Shown here: positions 52,501 to 61,736 of the stretch, piece by piece | Layout: each line of letters begins with the position of its first letter | How positions within the stretch are numbered: the stretch's first letter is position 1 | Source: Strigamia acuminata | Taxonomy: Eukaryota > Arthropoda > Chilopoda > Geophilomorpha > Linotaeniidae | Assembly: GCA_949358305.1 (NCBI GenBank) | Contig: OX442318.1 | Location: forward strand, 3,954,501 to 4,018,500 | Length of the DNA stretch: 64,000 bases | Direction: 5' to 3' | Position numbers and translations under genes: made by a program | The notes under the pieces: generated by a model | The model's input: only the letters and a program-made list of their open reading frames with translations | What the model was told of the DNA's origin: nothing | Databases searched by the model: none

Positions 52501-54052
52501 GACTTTACCCGAGAAGGATGAATGGCGCCAAGCGATGAACGATGAGATTGACACCATGCATGAGCGCGAGGTTTGGGAACTTGTTCCACCGCCGCCCAAC
52601 ACTAAGATAGTGGGTTGCAGATGGATATATACGACCAAACAGAACGAAGAGGGAGAAATTGCACGTTATAAGGCGAGACTTGTCGCGCAAGGGTTTTCCC
52701 AAGTCTACGGCGAATCCTATGAGGAGACATTCTCACCCGTGGTAGACTTTTCAATCGTGCGCTTTATGTTCACGCTACTCGTCTGTATGCTCAAATGGTC
52801 ATACATTCAGGCAGACGTCAAGTGTGCATACCTTTATGCAAAATTGCATAAAACAGTCTACATGCGCCAGCCAAAAGGCTTCATCATTGAAGGCAAGGAG
52901 AACTATGTCTGCAGGCTCCTCCGAGCCATCTATGGCTTGCACCAGTCTGGAAGAGAATGGGGAATAGAACTGGAGGAGACTTTATTGAAATTAGGACTAG
53001 AACACGTCAATTGGTGCAATTGCGTTTATAAATACGGAGACATTGCGTATCTAATCGTCTACGTGGACGATATCGTTGTCTTCGGAAAGCAGTACGAAGA
53101 TGCGATGAAAATACTCAACATGATTGGAACGCAATTCGATTTAGTGATTCTCGGACAAACGAAGAAGTTGCTAGGAGTCGAATTTCACTCGCACAAACAA
53201 CAATTGGTTCTACATCAAAGATCGTACGTGAACAAAGTGTTGTTGAAATTCAAAAATCACTTGGAACATGTGAAGATTCGATCTCAACCGATGACGAAAG
53301 CAACTGTTCTCACGAAACGAGATTGTCCGGACACAATTGATGAATTCAAAGTCATGGAAGGAATTCCATATAGAAGCTTACTCGGATGTTTAGCATTCAT
53401 CGCGTCGAGAACAAGGCCCGACATGACTTATGCAGTGAACATCCTGAGCCAATTTCAATCGAATCCAGGGTGGGACCACTGGATTGCGCTACTGGACTTA
53501 CTCAGTTATCTGAGAACAACAAGAAACCACGGATTAATGTTGTTCCCGAATGATCGGATCGAGGTAATCGGATACAGCGACTCCGATTATGCGAACAACA
53601 GAGACGACCGAATTTCCGTTGGAGGAACACTAGTGACTTTGGGTAGCACACCCATCTACTGGCGGACCTTCAAACAACGGAACGTGACACTGTCAACAAT
53701 GGAGGCGGAGTACGTAGCCCTTACAGAAACTGTTAAGGACTATATTTGGATTGTTCGTGTTCTGCACGAAATATCCCCAGAATTGGCTGGAAGATTCTCT
53801 CATTATGTCATGTGCGACAACATATCAGCAGTGGATTTCACAAAATCTTGTGTCGAGAACAGAAAAACAAAGCACATTGACATCCGTTACCATTTTATAA
53901 GAGAGCTTGTTAAAAGAGATAATCTTCTAATCGTTCACGTAGGCACAAAGTCCAATCATGCCGACATTTTTACAAAGTCAGTTGACAAAGCTGACCTGGT
54001 GAAGTTTTGCGATCGCTTCTTAGTTGATTTAAGCATTTTGCGGGCTCAATAA
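49580..54052 (+). CDS. copia Gag-Pol polyprotein, intact (1490 aa)
   Basis: The start is the ATG at 49580; the frame is open further 5' but has no other ATG there. Domains in order: gag (about 1-220); CCHC knuckle CFRCNQPGHWARDC (about 268); protease WIYDTGATGHF (about 329); integrase zinc finger HERLGH...CDVC (about 492-535) and catalytic DVCGAF, RTDNGMEF and NGVSERLNQ; RT with ADVKCAYL and YVDDIVVFG (about 1160); RNase H with SDSDYANN, STMEAEYVALTE and HIDIRYHFIRE. Integrase before RT is the copia order. No stop or frameshift is visible in 4.47 kb. The protein would make particles, copy the RNA and integrate the DNA. The usual W-x-SKKQ box of RNase H is replaced by WRTFKQ. Confidence 0.95.
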   Translation: MDTEKLDRKITLLNRTNYDTWKQQIKVLLMHHGCWAFTDGTQEALAPGASWRDRSDFQLRKGRAFSLIYYAIEEQYHELLSGTEDAKTAWDTLKTNFEPVSRARIIRLLDEFFNLKYDPATETIGVFAAKIRNAAKRLADVKHDLDNLYQAFQLIRYLPQEYQSIVQSIYRWDDKDFTLEKVEAELVAEEGRLAQQRRDSGQAPITDAFNMGTSAKSNDNSSKSQQQQGNSSQNNRGGQRGGKSNYRGGKNSRNFRGNATGSSPRGPCFRCNQPGHWARDCTAQLPSNNSQNTNTAEELDTNMFDVGFLTELSEEEMLQCSAANNCWIYDTGATGHFCKDRNQFFNFKETTGTISQADKKTLIQIQGVGDVCVMCLVGSETIPITLKKVYYAPDMRRNLLSGPCIDEARCKVAVGSGLVKIYDPQWKRQLMEGVKKDRLYYIKLSDQKPDFEKLRQKANSKANVGEQKKQEPTISTQSTTKSASNPEEARLWHERLGHIYFPSVQAMSKGGAVIGLPVLDVPITQCDVCTLAKKKAIPHKSLPGIRSTEPLQLLHMDVCGAFSTPTLSGNIYFLTITDDFSRYSTVYLMKKKDEVFDIFQKHVKRIERLLGKSVLAIRTDNGMEFCSNKFGEYLQGLGIAHERTNAYTPVQNGVSERLNQTLANGMRALVYDAGLEHRFWGEAILTFNYLRNRIAKLNSDKTPMELYYGRKPSLRHLRKFGSLCFVQKRIRDGKIDNKSLHGIMLGYSRITKGYRVWLPEFSKVIETNDVKFVESRRGVEGVLGLPEKYTTYIDNLDDNMDNDSDRQYYSDEDVRPPLPPPVPVKKKEDPQLELPPVKLKFRLPDDKLHHNLPEVKLQGTLPQPGQGLLNPVPTIPALVWKKTEKVRPTGQRDIEYTIEGYDKPKLRSIPDVKRYCTDHNLRVPEHLFEDKRKKKPSESNTTTDSLDVDFDDININFEANHLEVHVPVRYEEIATLPEKDEWRQAMNDEIDTMHEREVWELVPPPPNTKIVGCRWIYTTKQNEEGEIARYKARLVAQGFSQVYGESYEETFSPVVDFSIVRFMFTLLVCMLKWSYIQADVKCAYLYAKLHKTVYMRQPKGFIIEGKENYVCRLLRAIYGLHQSGREWGIELEETLLKLGLEHVNWCNCVYKYGDIAYLIVYVDDIVVFGKQYEDAMKILNMIGTQFDLVILGQTKKLLGVEFHSHKQQLVLHQRSYVNKVLLKFKNHLEHVKIRSQPMTKATVLTKRDCPDTIDEFKVMEGIPYRSLLGCLAFIASRTRPDMTYAVNILSQFQSNPGWDHWIALLDLLSYLRTTRNHGLMLFPNDRIEVIGYSDSDYANNRDDRISVGGTLVTLGSTPIYWRTFKQRNVTLSTMEAEYVALTETVKDYIWIVRVLHEISPELAGRFSHYVMCDNISAVDFTKSCVENRKTKHIDIRYHFIRELVKRDNLLIVHVGTKSNHADIFTKSVDKADLVKFCDRFLVDLSILRAQ

Positions 54053-54065
54053 GGAATGAGATAAT

Positions 54066-54078
54066 ACGGGGGGCCGAA
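54066..54078 (+). other. copia copy 2 polypurine tract
   Basis: ACGGGGGGCCGAA directly precedes the 3' LTR. Confidence 0.75.
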
Positions 54079-54397
54079 TGTTAAGATATAATGTATATTG
54101 TTAGGCAATCACTTTTTACAACATGTGTATATATATATCTTTGCGTATTATCATGTAGCTAAGTGTTAGTGTATGTGTTTGGCCAACGCGAGTGATCGCA
54201 ATGTTTGTTTACATACAGTGTCTGTATGCTGCCTACAGGTGGCGCTGATTGCATTGAGGTCATGTGACCAATCAATAAAGATCACTTGATGTTTTGGTTC
54301 TCACCTGTTAACATGATGTCTCTTTCTTTCACCTGATGTGTTTTTCCAATCCACTACATTTGTCACTATTTGCAGAAGTTTGCAACACTATTCAACA
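54079..54397 (+). repeat. copia copy 2 3' LTR
   Basis: 319 bp, read as identical to the 5' LTR, followed by the GGAGC target duplication. Confidence 0.95.
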
Positions 54398-56680
54398 GGA
54401 GCAGCCCTCTTGCAAAAACACACGTACAACGGAGTGGAGCAAGAAGTACCCTGTATGTTCATAAGTCGAAAAATACAGGGAGCCGAGAAAAACTACACGG
54501 CTACAGAACTGGAGTGTTTAGCCGTAATATGGGCTGTTCGGAAATTTCGTGACTACCTAGAGTATACGAATTTCGAGGTGCAAACCGATCATCAGGCATT
54601 AAGTTGGTTGATGAAGTTAAAGGAACCTTCCGGCAGACTCGCCAGATGGCAACTCGAACTCATGGCGTGCGACATAACAATAACATATCGCCCCGGAAAA
54701 TTCAATCAGGTAGCCGACGCTTTATCGCGAGCCCCGGCGTCCGACCCCCATGGTCCGGACGACGACGGCGAGGACGATTCGCGTCTACTCTATTGTCCGA
54801 CACCCAGACGAATTTGGCGCCTACGTAAAGCGAACGAATTGCCTGTGATGGAGCCCGCTGACAAAACATTTTGTGGGTTCTGGACTCGGACGTACCAGCC
54901 AGCTGGAACAACCGACACAACCACGGAGACAAAACCTCCGGTCACCCCAGAGGCCCCAAAAACTCTGCTGCGAGCCTTCACAGCCACAATAGAAAAGAAA
55001 ACGCAATACGCGCCGCCAACAAGACTCGAGTTCATCGAACATCAGGCGACCGACGCCAAATGTCAGATAATGACTCGATTCCTAGAAAAGGGGGAATATC
55101 CGGTCGATGTGACAAATCCTCATCGCAGAAAGCAATTTGCTAAGGAAGCCACCAGCTACCTGATAGACGACGGGTTGTTACTGAAATACCACCCGACGTT
55201 TCAGGATGACCTTAGCGGAGCGGGAAACGCGATAAAAGTGGTGGTGCCTGTCTCGCTACACACCCGATTGCTGTGGCTGATGCACGGGCACCCACTCGCT
55301 AGCCACGCCGGCATAGCAAGAACATTGTACCGCGTGAAGCAGATATTTTTCTGGCCCGGAGCCCGCCAGAAAATAACGAAATTTATTCGTCACTGCTCCC
55401 GGTGCCAAGCATGTCGACCTCGCGACAAAGTGGCCAGAAACGCAATGTCTCTCGGCCCCTATGCTCCCTTTGATTGTTGGAGTGTTGACTTGATGGGCCC
55501 CAAGCCCACAACAAGCAACCGCAACATGTATATACTTGTAATTATGGACGTAGCGACCCGTTGGCCCGAGTTGTACGCCCTCGCGAAGCCCTCGGCGGAA
55601 AATATCGCCGAGTGTCTTTACGACGTGGCGTTGCGATTTGGGTTTCCCCGGAAGCTCATTTCCGACAACGGCCCCCAATTCAGGTCCAAAATATACAAGG
55701 AGTTCTGCAAGAAATTTAAGATGGAGATTTCAAACACCTCCACTTATAATCCTCAAACGAACCCCGTAGAAAGGCTAAACAAAGACGTGAAATACGCTTT
55801 GACGGTGTTCACCGACGTACACAATCGGTGGGATGAGTATCTACGTGAGATAGCGTTCAGCATTCGCTCCACCGTATCACGAACACGCGACTTCTCACCG
55901 GCGTTTCTTAATTTCGCCCGCGAACTAAGAATGCCGTGGGACCCACGAGTTGCGGAGGCAGTGAATGTACTGGACCCCGCTAACCCACACGAGTACGTAT
56001 GTCGTTTGGAACAGACAATTTCCGACACATATCAGCACCTAATGACTCACATCTTTGACCTACGGGAAAGAGTTGCGAAAAAAGAAGGAGAATTAGATTT
56101 CACGAATTTCAAGGTCAACGACCTAGTGTGGAAGGAAACACACATATTATCGAATGCTGCGAGGGGCATCGCCGCGGGTCTGGCCGACAAAAGGGACGGA
56201 CCCTATGTAATTGTGGCAGAACACGGCGGCAACGCCTACCAATTGCGCAGATTAACAGATAATAAAAATTTCCAGTCGATCAACGGCCGGGAATTAAAAC
56301 CATATCTACCAGAATTTCGCCAAGAAATATGGCTGGAAGGTCAGACACACAGCGGCCAAGGTGGCACAGTGGTCGACACATTCCAAAATAACAACGAAAT
56401 TGGCGAAGCAGCAGACGAAGATGACGAATTTTTCGACGCCGAGTCCCCACCCGCCGGAGCTCCCGATCAGACGGAGCAAACAATCTCGGAGAGGGAGGAA
56501 GCAGAAGAAAATACTTCTGAAAAAGAAAAAACAAAATTAGAAGAAGTAAACAATACCGCAACATCGGAGATGAGCGACCAAGTGGGAGCCGATACCACTC
56601 GCGAGCAAAAACGCAACCTTCGACCGCGAAAATCGAAGAATCCGTTCATACAAGACGGAAAAATCACCGGGAGAAACTAG
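54398..56680 (+). pseudogene. gypsy element 1 Pol, 3' part (RNase H, integrase)
   Basis: Pol resumes directly after the copia LTR in the frame left at 48478. It holds the rest of RNase H (TATELECLAVIWAVRKFRDYL, TDHQALSWL), the tether with VADALSRAP, and the integrase HHCC finger (HPLASHAG...CSRCQAC). The DDE core follows (WSVDLMGP, ISDNGPQF, NPVERLNKD), then a C-terminal GPY/F motif (KRDGPYVI) and an acidic tail ending NLRPRKSKNPF. This part has no stop or frameshift. The ORF also runs upstream into the copia LTR, but that is fortuitous. Confidence 0.9.
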
Positions 56681-57727
56681 AAAGAAATAAAAAGGTCAAG
56701 ATATGTGATTGCGGCGTCGTAAAATTGAAGAAATTCACTTACGAGAGCTGCAACGCATGTCGAGACATAAAATTCGGCTAAGTCCGAACTTCGTCGTCAG
56801 TTATCACCGTCAATATCGAAAAGCGAGATTGCATGACGTATCGGTCGAAACCCCGTAGCGCAACATGCGCACGGCTCGATCGCATACGTCGGCCCCGTAG
56901 CTCCACGCTCACACGGACAAGTCTCGTACCGTACGAGATGCGTCCGTGACCCAGAATCCTCTGCGCCGGTCGGTTTCCGTTTCCGATTGTTCGCTGAGAC
57001 GAAAGCACGCGTTTTGTAACCTTTCTCCCTGAAAGTGACCCAAAACCTCTTTTTCTCACGAATAATCCTTAGTTTTCTTGAATGGCCGATCGACGCAACC
57101 CGAGAATTGACCCCGACGCCTCGTCCTCCAGAGACGAGAGCGAAGGATTGGTCATCGAGGCGGAGGAAGAAAATTGGGATGAGCCGGAGCAACAACCACA
57201 GGTAACATAAGATCTTCCCGTAAGATCGAAAATGTAATCCGCCGACATCCGACACCATGTCGGATTGTGGCGCGTGATAACTTGACTGATGAATTCTTTT
57301 TGTATTTATTTTGTTGATTTTCGGTAGAATCGGAGCTCGGGCGCGGAAACCTTTTTCGTGCTCGAAGATCTCCGATCTCCAAACCCAGACAAAGGAATTG
57401 TTTGCCAAGATGGCGTCGCTAAAAAAAATTAGAAAAAATTAAAAACTGAAAGTAACGTTGAAACTTCGTAATAAATTAAAATACGAGTAGAAAAGCTTAA
57501 GTAAAAACAACCGATTCTTTTATATTACGCGACGTTGTTTTGAGCGGACCTCCTGAATCTAAAAAAGGTAGCAAGAGAAAGACTGAGCTACACCAGCGGC
57601 CAACCACCGCGGACCTGCGAATAATCAGGACAGAGAGGAGCGGCCACAACCGAAAGAAATTTTGGTGCCACCGCCGATCTCACAATTTTTTATTCCAAAT
57701 ATTTATAAAAAGGGTATCGAAATTAAA
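56681..57727 (+). other. gypsy element 1 pol-ORF3 spacer with a candidate spliced small ORF
   Basis: Between pol and ORF3 lies a kilobase without a long frame. An ATG at 57082 opens 40 codons (MADRRNPRIDPDASSS...EPEQQPQ) ending exactly at CAG/GTAACA (57201/57202). An acceptor TTTTCGGTAG before 57328 opens 34 in-phase codons to a TAG at 57430. Splicing would give a 74-aa acidic protein. The ORF3 frame is also open from 57587, upstream of its first ATG. Both suggest that ORF3 and this small frame are expressed from spliced RNA, but no transcript is available. Confidence 0.35.
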
Positions 57728-60550
57728 ATGTATTTAACGCTTCAGATCGACCCGCTACAATCATGGGACGCCCTGCCGTCTACAGTGCCCACCAAGGGCA
57801 ACATCTTCCGGCTAGCGATGCCAGAATTTATCCGGCTAGCCTATCCAGAGGAAGACACCGATGTCTGGGCCCTGAGATTACGCTACTCCCGAGCGATCGA
57901 AGAATTCTTTGACCGACCCAGGACGCTGATCGAATGTTTGCCCAGGCAAATACGAGAAAGGGTGGGGCCACGGATCGATCCCGATTTCGATCCGTCGAGC
58001 CCTATTTTTTCAGAGCTACTTCGAGCTCGGTACGGCGGTACCGAGGCAGACGAATACACCGGCCTTCGGTGGCGCAACGCCGCAACGCCAGAAGAGCGGA
58101 AACGAATCGTCCGCGAGGAAATCGCTCACCTAGAGCGAACGGCAACCAGTGCCGCGACACGAACCTTGGAACGGAATGGTTTCTCGACAGGAGAAATTAG
58201 AGAATGGTTGCGTGAAGCCCGCGAAGACCGCCAAGCAACACCGTGGGTGCCGCCCGTTGGCTTCGTCGCCACTCAAGCCGAAATGTGGCAGCTGCATCGA
58301 GTCGGTATCCTCCAGAGCGGCACACGAGTCAGGAGGCTGAAGAGGCAGGCCTCAAGCTCAAACAGCGGCCCCGCACCAAGTGGGCAGGCCCTTTCCACCG
58401 AGGAGAGCGGCCCGTCGACGAGCGGGACGCAACCCAGCCATTCGAACAATTCCGACTTAAGAATTCAAACGGCCACCCAGTCGGGAGGCCTGCGCTCCGT
58501 TGTAATAGTACCCGCCTCATCCCGCGAATTACGAATAAATCCAGAGGCCGGACCTTCCAACTCGTGGAGCGACCAGGTCGACGAACAGGAGAGACAAGCG
58601 GCGACCACAGCCGCGCCCTCTCTCTTCCTAGTACGTACCGTCCGGCCGTCGGACGAAGAGTCGACCATGTTCGACCAAGCGGAACCCCCGTACAAAATCC
58701 GAAGAAACTCGGTAACCCCTTCGTACGTCGAAACCGCCAACACTAGGCGCAACCGGAAGAGCAGAGCTCGCCGCAGGCAAAGGATGCAAACCCTGCTAGC
58801 GAAACTCGCCGCCGCCGAGAAGAGGCCGACCGCCGCCGGTAGTTCGGACTCGCCAAGAGCCGGACCCGCAGCCGTGTCGTCCTCCGATCGGAAGAAGGGA
58901 CCCGAAGGATGGTACGAAACCATTGAAGAAAAAATGGATTTGGACGAAGGGCCAAAAACAGAACAGCCCATGTCACGAAGAGAACTGGCCGAAGTGCTCA
59001 CCAACGCCTTTCGTGGATTCTCCGCGAACCGGCCAACGCCCTCTACGGACCAAACCGCGCTCGCGCCATCCGCACCGACCTTCCATCCGGTCCAACCCAG
59101 CTGGCCGCCTCTCCTCGAGGCCCCACCACCAGCCATAACTAGATGGACGCCCCCTGGAAACATGCGACCAGGCGAGGCGTTCCTAGAATACGTCCCGCAT
59201 CGACCACCAGGACTGGCTCCCCCGCCAGTGCCTCCGCCGACTCAGGCACCGAGGCCGGCTCGTGACGCCATGTGGTACGAAGAGAAAGAGCGGGATGCCC
59301 GAAATCGACGAGAGGCAGCGAATCCCACCTTGGGAGAACTACAGGCCCACCAGGCTGAATGTGAGCACCCCGCTACCGCCGAACGGGCCTTGACGCAGGC
59401 TGACGCCGCTCAGACGGAGCACATCAATTGGGCGATAGCCCAAATGCGCAAATTATCCGCCACTTTTTCAGCAGATCCAAACCGCGCCCTGCCAATCAGC
59501 CGGAGCAGCTTAAATGCCGAGGTAACACGCGTGATGTCCGAAATCCTGTCTCCCGCCCTCTTCCTGGACGGCCGACAGTCGATGGCCGCCTGGACCATAA
59601 TCGACAGAGAGGGCGTCTTTCTAAACAGGGCCCTCTACCAACTTTGGGCCGAGTTTACGCCAGCCGCGGCCGACCTCCGATTCGAGTTGGCCCGCTCTAT
59701 GGAAAACCCGAATTTCCAGTTCGCGAAGATGCGTTCGATGGCATTCCGCTACAAAAGCCCAGGGGTCCACCCGACGATGCTACGAAAAGTCGCCGAAGAG
59801 GCGCCCGCTAAAGAGGAGGCCGTCCGCCCCATCGTGGTGGCCGAGACGGTTCCTCCCGAGCCTGCCGCCCGGAGTTATATCCCGACTCCAAAGCCGGTAT
59901 TCCCGAAGGAACGGAGGACGAGTAAGCGACCGAAGCTGGTCCCGAAGCGATCGCGCAGGGGGCCTCGAACTCCACCGCTGCCATCGCCCTCGCCGCCTTC
60001 TACGAGCATGGACGCCCTGTCCATAGAGGAGAACACTCCACCACTGGAGATTCCACTACCGCCGTCTCCCCCGCCACTGCCTACACCGGCACCTGCGCCG
60101 ACCCAGCTCTATCTACGACTAGAAGTAGAATATCCGAATTTACAAATGTCGGAGACAACGCGCCGAGCGTTATTGGCCACTCACCGCCAAGGTGAATCGT
60201 TCCTGCAATGGATGGCGAAGGAAATCAGGTTGACCAACGACCCGATCCTCCATCAACGACTCCAGCGGGCTCACCGAGAGCCCCTCACACCGCCGGAATC
60301 GCATCGAATGCGTCGATGTCCCGACCGCTTCCCCGCTTCGACCCAAATCTGGGTACATGAAAGAAGAAGCAGCACAGACGGACCTCCCGGCCACGCTCAA
60401 TTCTTCATTAACGAAGCGGAGAATCCGACGAATCTGACCACGTCGCTGCCCGATGGCCTTCCTCCGCCACCGCCAGCCGTTAATCTCCCAATCCTACGTC
60501 CCCGCGGAGGGAAGTTGCCCGCTATTGCGCTGAGGGACCAGATAGGGTAA
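57728..60550 (+). CDS. gypsy ORF3, large protein of unknown function in the envelope position (about 940 aa)
   Basis: The first ATG is at 57728 and the frame runs without interruption to 60550, ten codons' length short of the polypurine tract. The protein starts MYLTLQIDPLQSWDAL. It has a globular-looking N-terminal region (about 1-200) and a Ser/Pro/Gln-rich middle with an RR-rich basic patch (about 350-375). A second globular region follows (about 580-700), then a proline-rich segment (about 760-810) and a conserved C-terminal domain (about 810-920). I see no signal peptide, furin site or membrane anchor, so it is not an envelope protein. The C-terminal third matches the frame at 2229-3342 in a diverged relative. 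Coding is supported by that conservation and by the lack of stops. I do not recognise the family. Confidence 0.8.
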   Translation: MYLTLQIDPLQSWDALPSTVPTKGNIFRLAMPEFIRLAYPEEDTDVWALRLRYSRAIEEFFDRPRTLIECLPRQIRERVGPRIDPDFDPSSPIFSELLRARYGGTEADEYTGLRWRNAATPEERKRIVREEIAHLERTATSAATRTLERNGFSTGEIREWLREAREDRQATPWVPPVGFVATQAEMWQLHRVGILQSGTRVRRLKRQASSSNSGPAPSGQALSTEESGPSTSGTQPSHSNNSDLRIQTATQSGGLRSVVIVPASSRELRINPEAGPSNSWSDQVDEQERQAATTAAPSLFLVRTVRPSDEESTMFDQAEPPYKIRRNSVTPSYVETANTRRNRKSRARRRQRMQTLLAKLAAAEKRPTAAGSSDSPRAGPAAVSSSDRKKGPEGWYETIEEKMDLDEGPKTEQPMSRRELAEVLTNAFRGFSANRPTPSTDQTALAPSAPTFHPVQPSWPPLLEAPPPAITRWTPPGNMRPGEAFLEYVPHRPPGLAPPPVPPPTQAPRPARDAMWYEEKERDARNRREAANPTLGELQAHQAECEHPATAERALTQADAAQTEHINWAIAQMRKLSATFSADPNRALPISRSSLNAEVTRVMSEILSPALFLDGRQSMAAWTIIDREGVFLNRALYQLWAEFTPAAADLRFELARSMENPNFQFAKMRSMAFRYKSPGVHPTMLRKVAEEAPAKEEAVRPIVVAETVPPEPAARSYIPTPKPVFPKERRTSKRPKLVPKRSRRGPRTPPLPSPSPPSTSMDALSIEENTPPLEIPLPPSPPPLPTPAPAPTQLYLRLEVEYPNLQMSETTRRALLATHRQGESFLQWMAKEIRLTNDPILHQRLQRAHREPLTPPESHRMRRCPDRFPASTQIWVHERRSSTDGPPGHAQFFINEAENPTNLTTSLPDGLPPPPPAVNLPILRPRGGKLPAIALRDQIG

Positions 60551-60574
60551 TCGCCCCGATCGATGATCGAAGCT

Positions 60575-60584
60575 GGGGGAGGGA
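60575..60584 (+). other. gypsy element 1 polypurine tract
   Basis: GGGGGAGGGA, two bases before the 3' LTR, shared with element 2 at 3531-3539. Confidence 0.8.
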
Positions 60585-60586
60585 CG

Positions 60587-61404
60587 TGTGGTGACCCCGC
60601 GGGTGGTCGTCCCTCCAGTGGACGCCATCCGCATGAGTCACTAGGAAAGGTCAGTTCCCTCGCGTTGGCTCCGCCTTCCCCCCCTGGGAAGCGCGTGCCC
60701 CGAGGGGGTGAGGTGATGCATGGACGGCCCCCATTGGCCGAGCCAGGCCCCTCACCCTGGCCTATATCAGGTAGAGTTTCGCGCCCTAAAAACAGAACTT
60801 ACACAAACGACACCAAGAACACAGCAACTACCTCACCGTCAGGCCAACTCCACCAAAAGTTAGGATTGATCGAGGACCGCTGATTCCAGTGCAACTGTAA
60901 CTCTCACGAATTTACACTGTGTGTTATTTCCCCGCGAAAGCAGGAAAATAACCCTTGTGGATTCACACGAAATAATCGACCCACGATTATTTCCATTGCG
61001 AAGTGTCCGAGTGCCCTGTAAGAAACTCCCCGTTTCTGGACGGAGCCTTGCGACGCTAAAAACCAACCCTAGACAACAGGCACGGATAGAAGACTCGAAA
61101 AAGCATTCCACCGCGTCCGTGAACGACGAATCCGTGACAAATTAACGACAACTCGAGACGCCGCCTTTGTTCCGCCGACCACGCGGAACCGACGACGCCA
61201 TCTTGGGAAATCCTTTGTTCGACTCTGACCAAGTCGACTCTAGTTTTATACTGAGTGTATTTCAAGGCTTACGCCTATTGAATAAACCTATTTGTTCATT
61301 TCAATATACTTAGTATTCATTTGGGTAATTTACATATTTAGTAGAATCACAGGTAAAGTAATACACGTTAGCTCATTAAACCTATCACCAGGTAGGACGC
61401 GACA
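60587..61404 (+). repeat. gypsy element 1 3' LTR
   Basis: 818 bp. Differences from the 5' LTR that I can see are ATGCG/ATGCA, AAAGAGC/AAAAAGC and one extra G in AAGTCGACTC. The GTTT target duplication follows. Confidence 0.93.
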
Positions 61405-61446
61405 GTTTTCATTCAAAATACATTTAAATCGACTTTGCGAATCCTC

Positions 61447-61736
61447 AAAACACACACGTGTATATCAGGAATCTTGAATTCTTCCATCTTCTTTTCCGTG
61501 ACATCGAGAGATTTCGGGCAGGAGAGATAGTAGGATATGCGGCCATACATTTGGTACGAATAGATGAGAATGCAGATGACGATAAGAAGAGCCCAAAAAA
61601 CACGAAATTGAACGGTTGTTTTTTTGTCGATCATTGGTTGAAATTCTTGAGGTAAAGCTTTTATTCGGCCTTCTGCTGCCATTAAATTTTTTATTGTTTG
61701 ACAAAGTTTTTCACGGAATTGATGATTAGTTTCCAT
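61447..61736 (-). pseudogene. Truncated exon 1 of a DEG/ENaC channel gene (copy E)
   Basis: The minus strand reads METNHQFREKLCQTIKNLM, the conserved LPQEFQPMIDKK, TM1 (VFWALLIVICILIYSYQMY) and IPDIHVCV. This corresponds to residues 1 to about 95 of copy C. At about 61447 homology stops and the frame ends a few codons later. The sequence beyond is the tail of the BEL-like LTR and the gypsy element. On the far side (42329) lies a channel-gene 3' flank, so exons 2-11 of this copy are deleted. Confidence 0.75.

Larger units (their letters stand above)
48479..54397 (+). mobile_element. Complete Ty1/copia retrotransposon (copy 2)
   Basis: It has two 319-bp LTRs that read identical by eye, a 5-bp target duplication GGAGC, a half-tRNA-iMet primer site, a 0.8-kb leader, one uninterrupted Gag-Pol frame and a polypurine tract. 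Everything needed for transposition appears present, so it is a candidate for a currently active element. Confidence 0.95.
42618..61404 (+). mobile_element. Ty3/gypsy retrotransposon with gag, pol and a third ORF, split by copia
   Basis: LTRs of 817 and 818 bp differ at about three positions. The 4-bp GTTT target duplication is at 42614-42617 and 61405-61408. Order: LTR, tRNA-Pro primer site, gag, -1 frameshift site, pol (protease, RT, RNase H, integrase with GPY/F motif), intergenic kilobase, ORF3, polypurine tract, LTR. A copia element sits inside pol. Without it the element is about 12.9 kb, long for the superfamily. Confidence 0.92.

Noticed and set aside
54338-54397. Apparent N-terminal extension of gypsy pol
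   Set aside because: These codons are the copia LTR end. Pol resumes at the target duplication.
58243-59163. Frames of 160-230 codons overlapping ORF3
   Set aside because: They are low-complexity shadows of the G+C-rich ORF3. Only the 57728 frame has a homologue at 2229-3342.
57728-60550. Retroviral-type envelope gene
   Set aside because: The position fits, but there is no signal peptide, cleavage site, cysteine pattern or membrane anchor.
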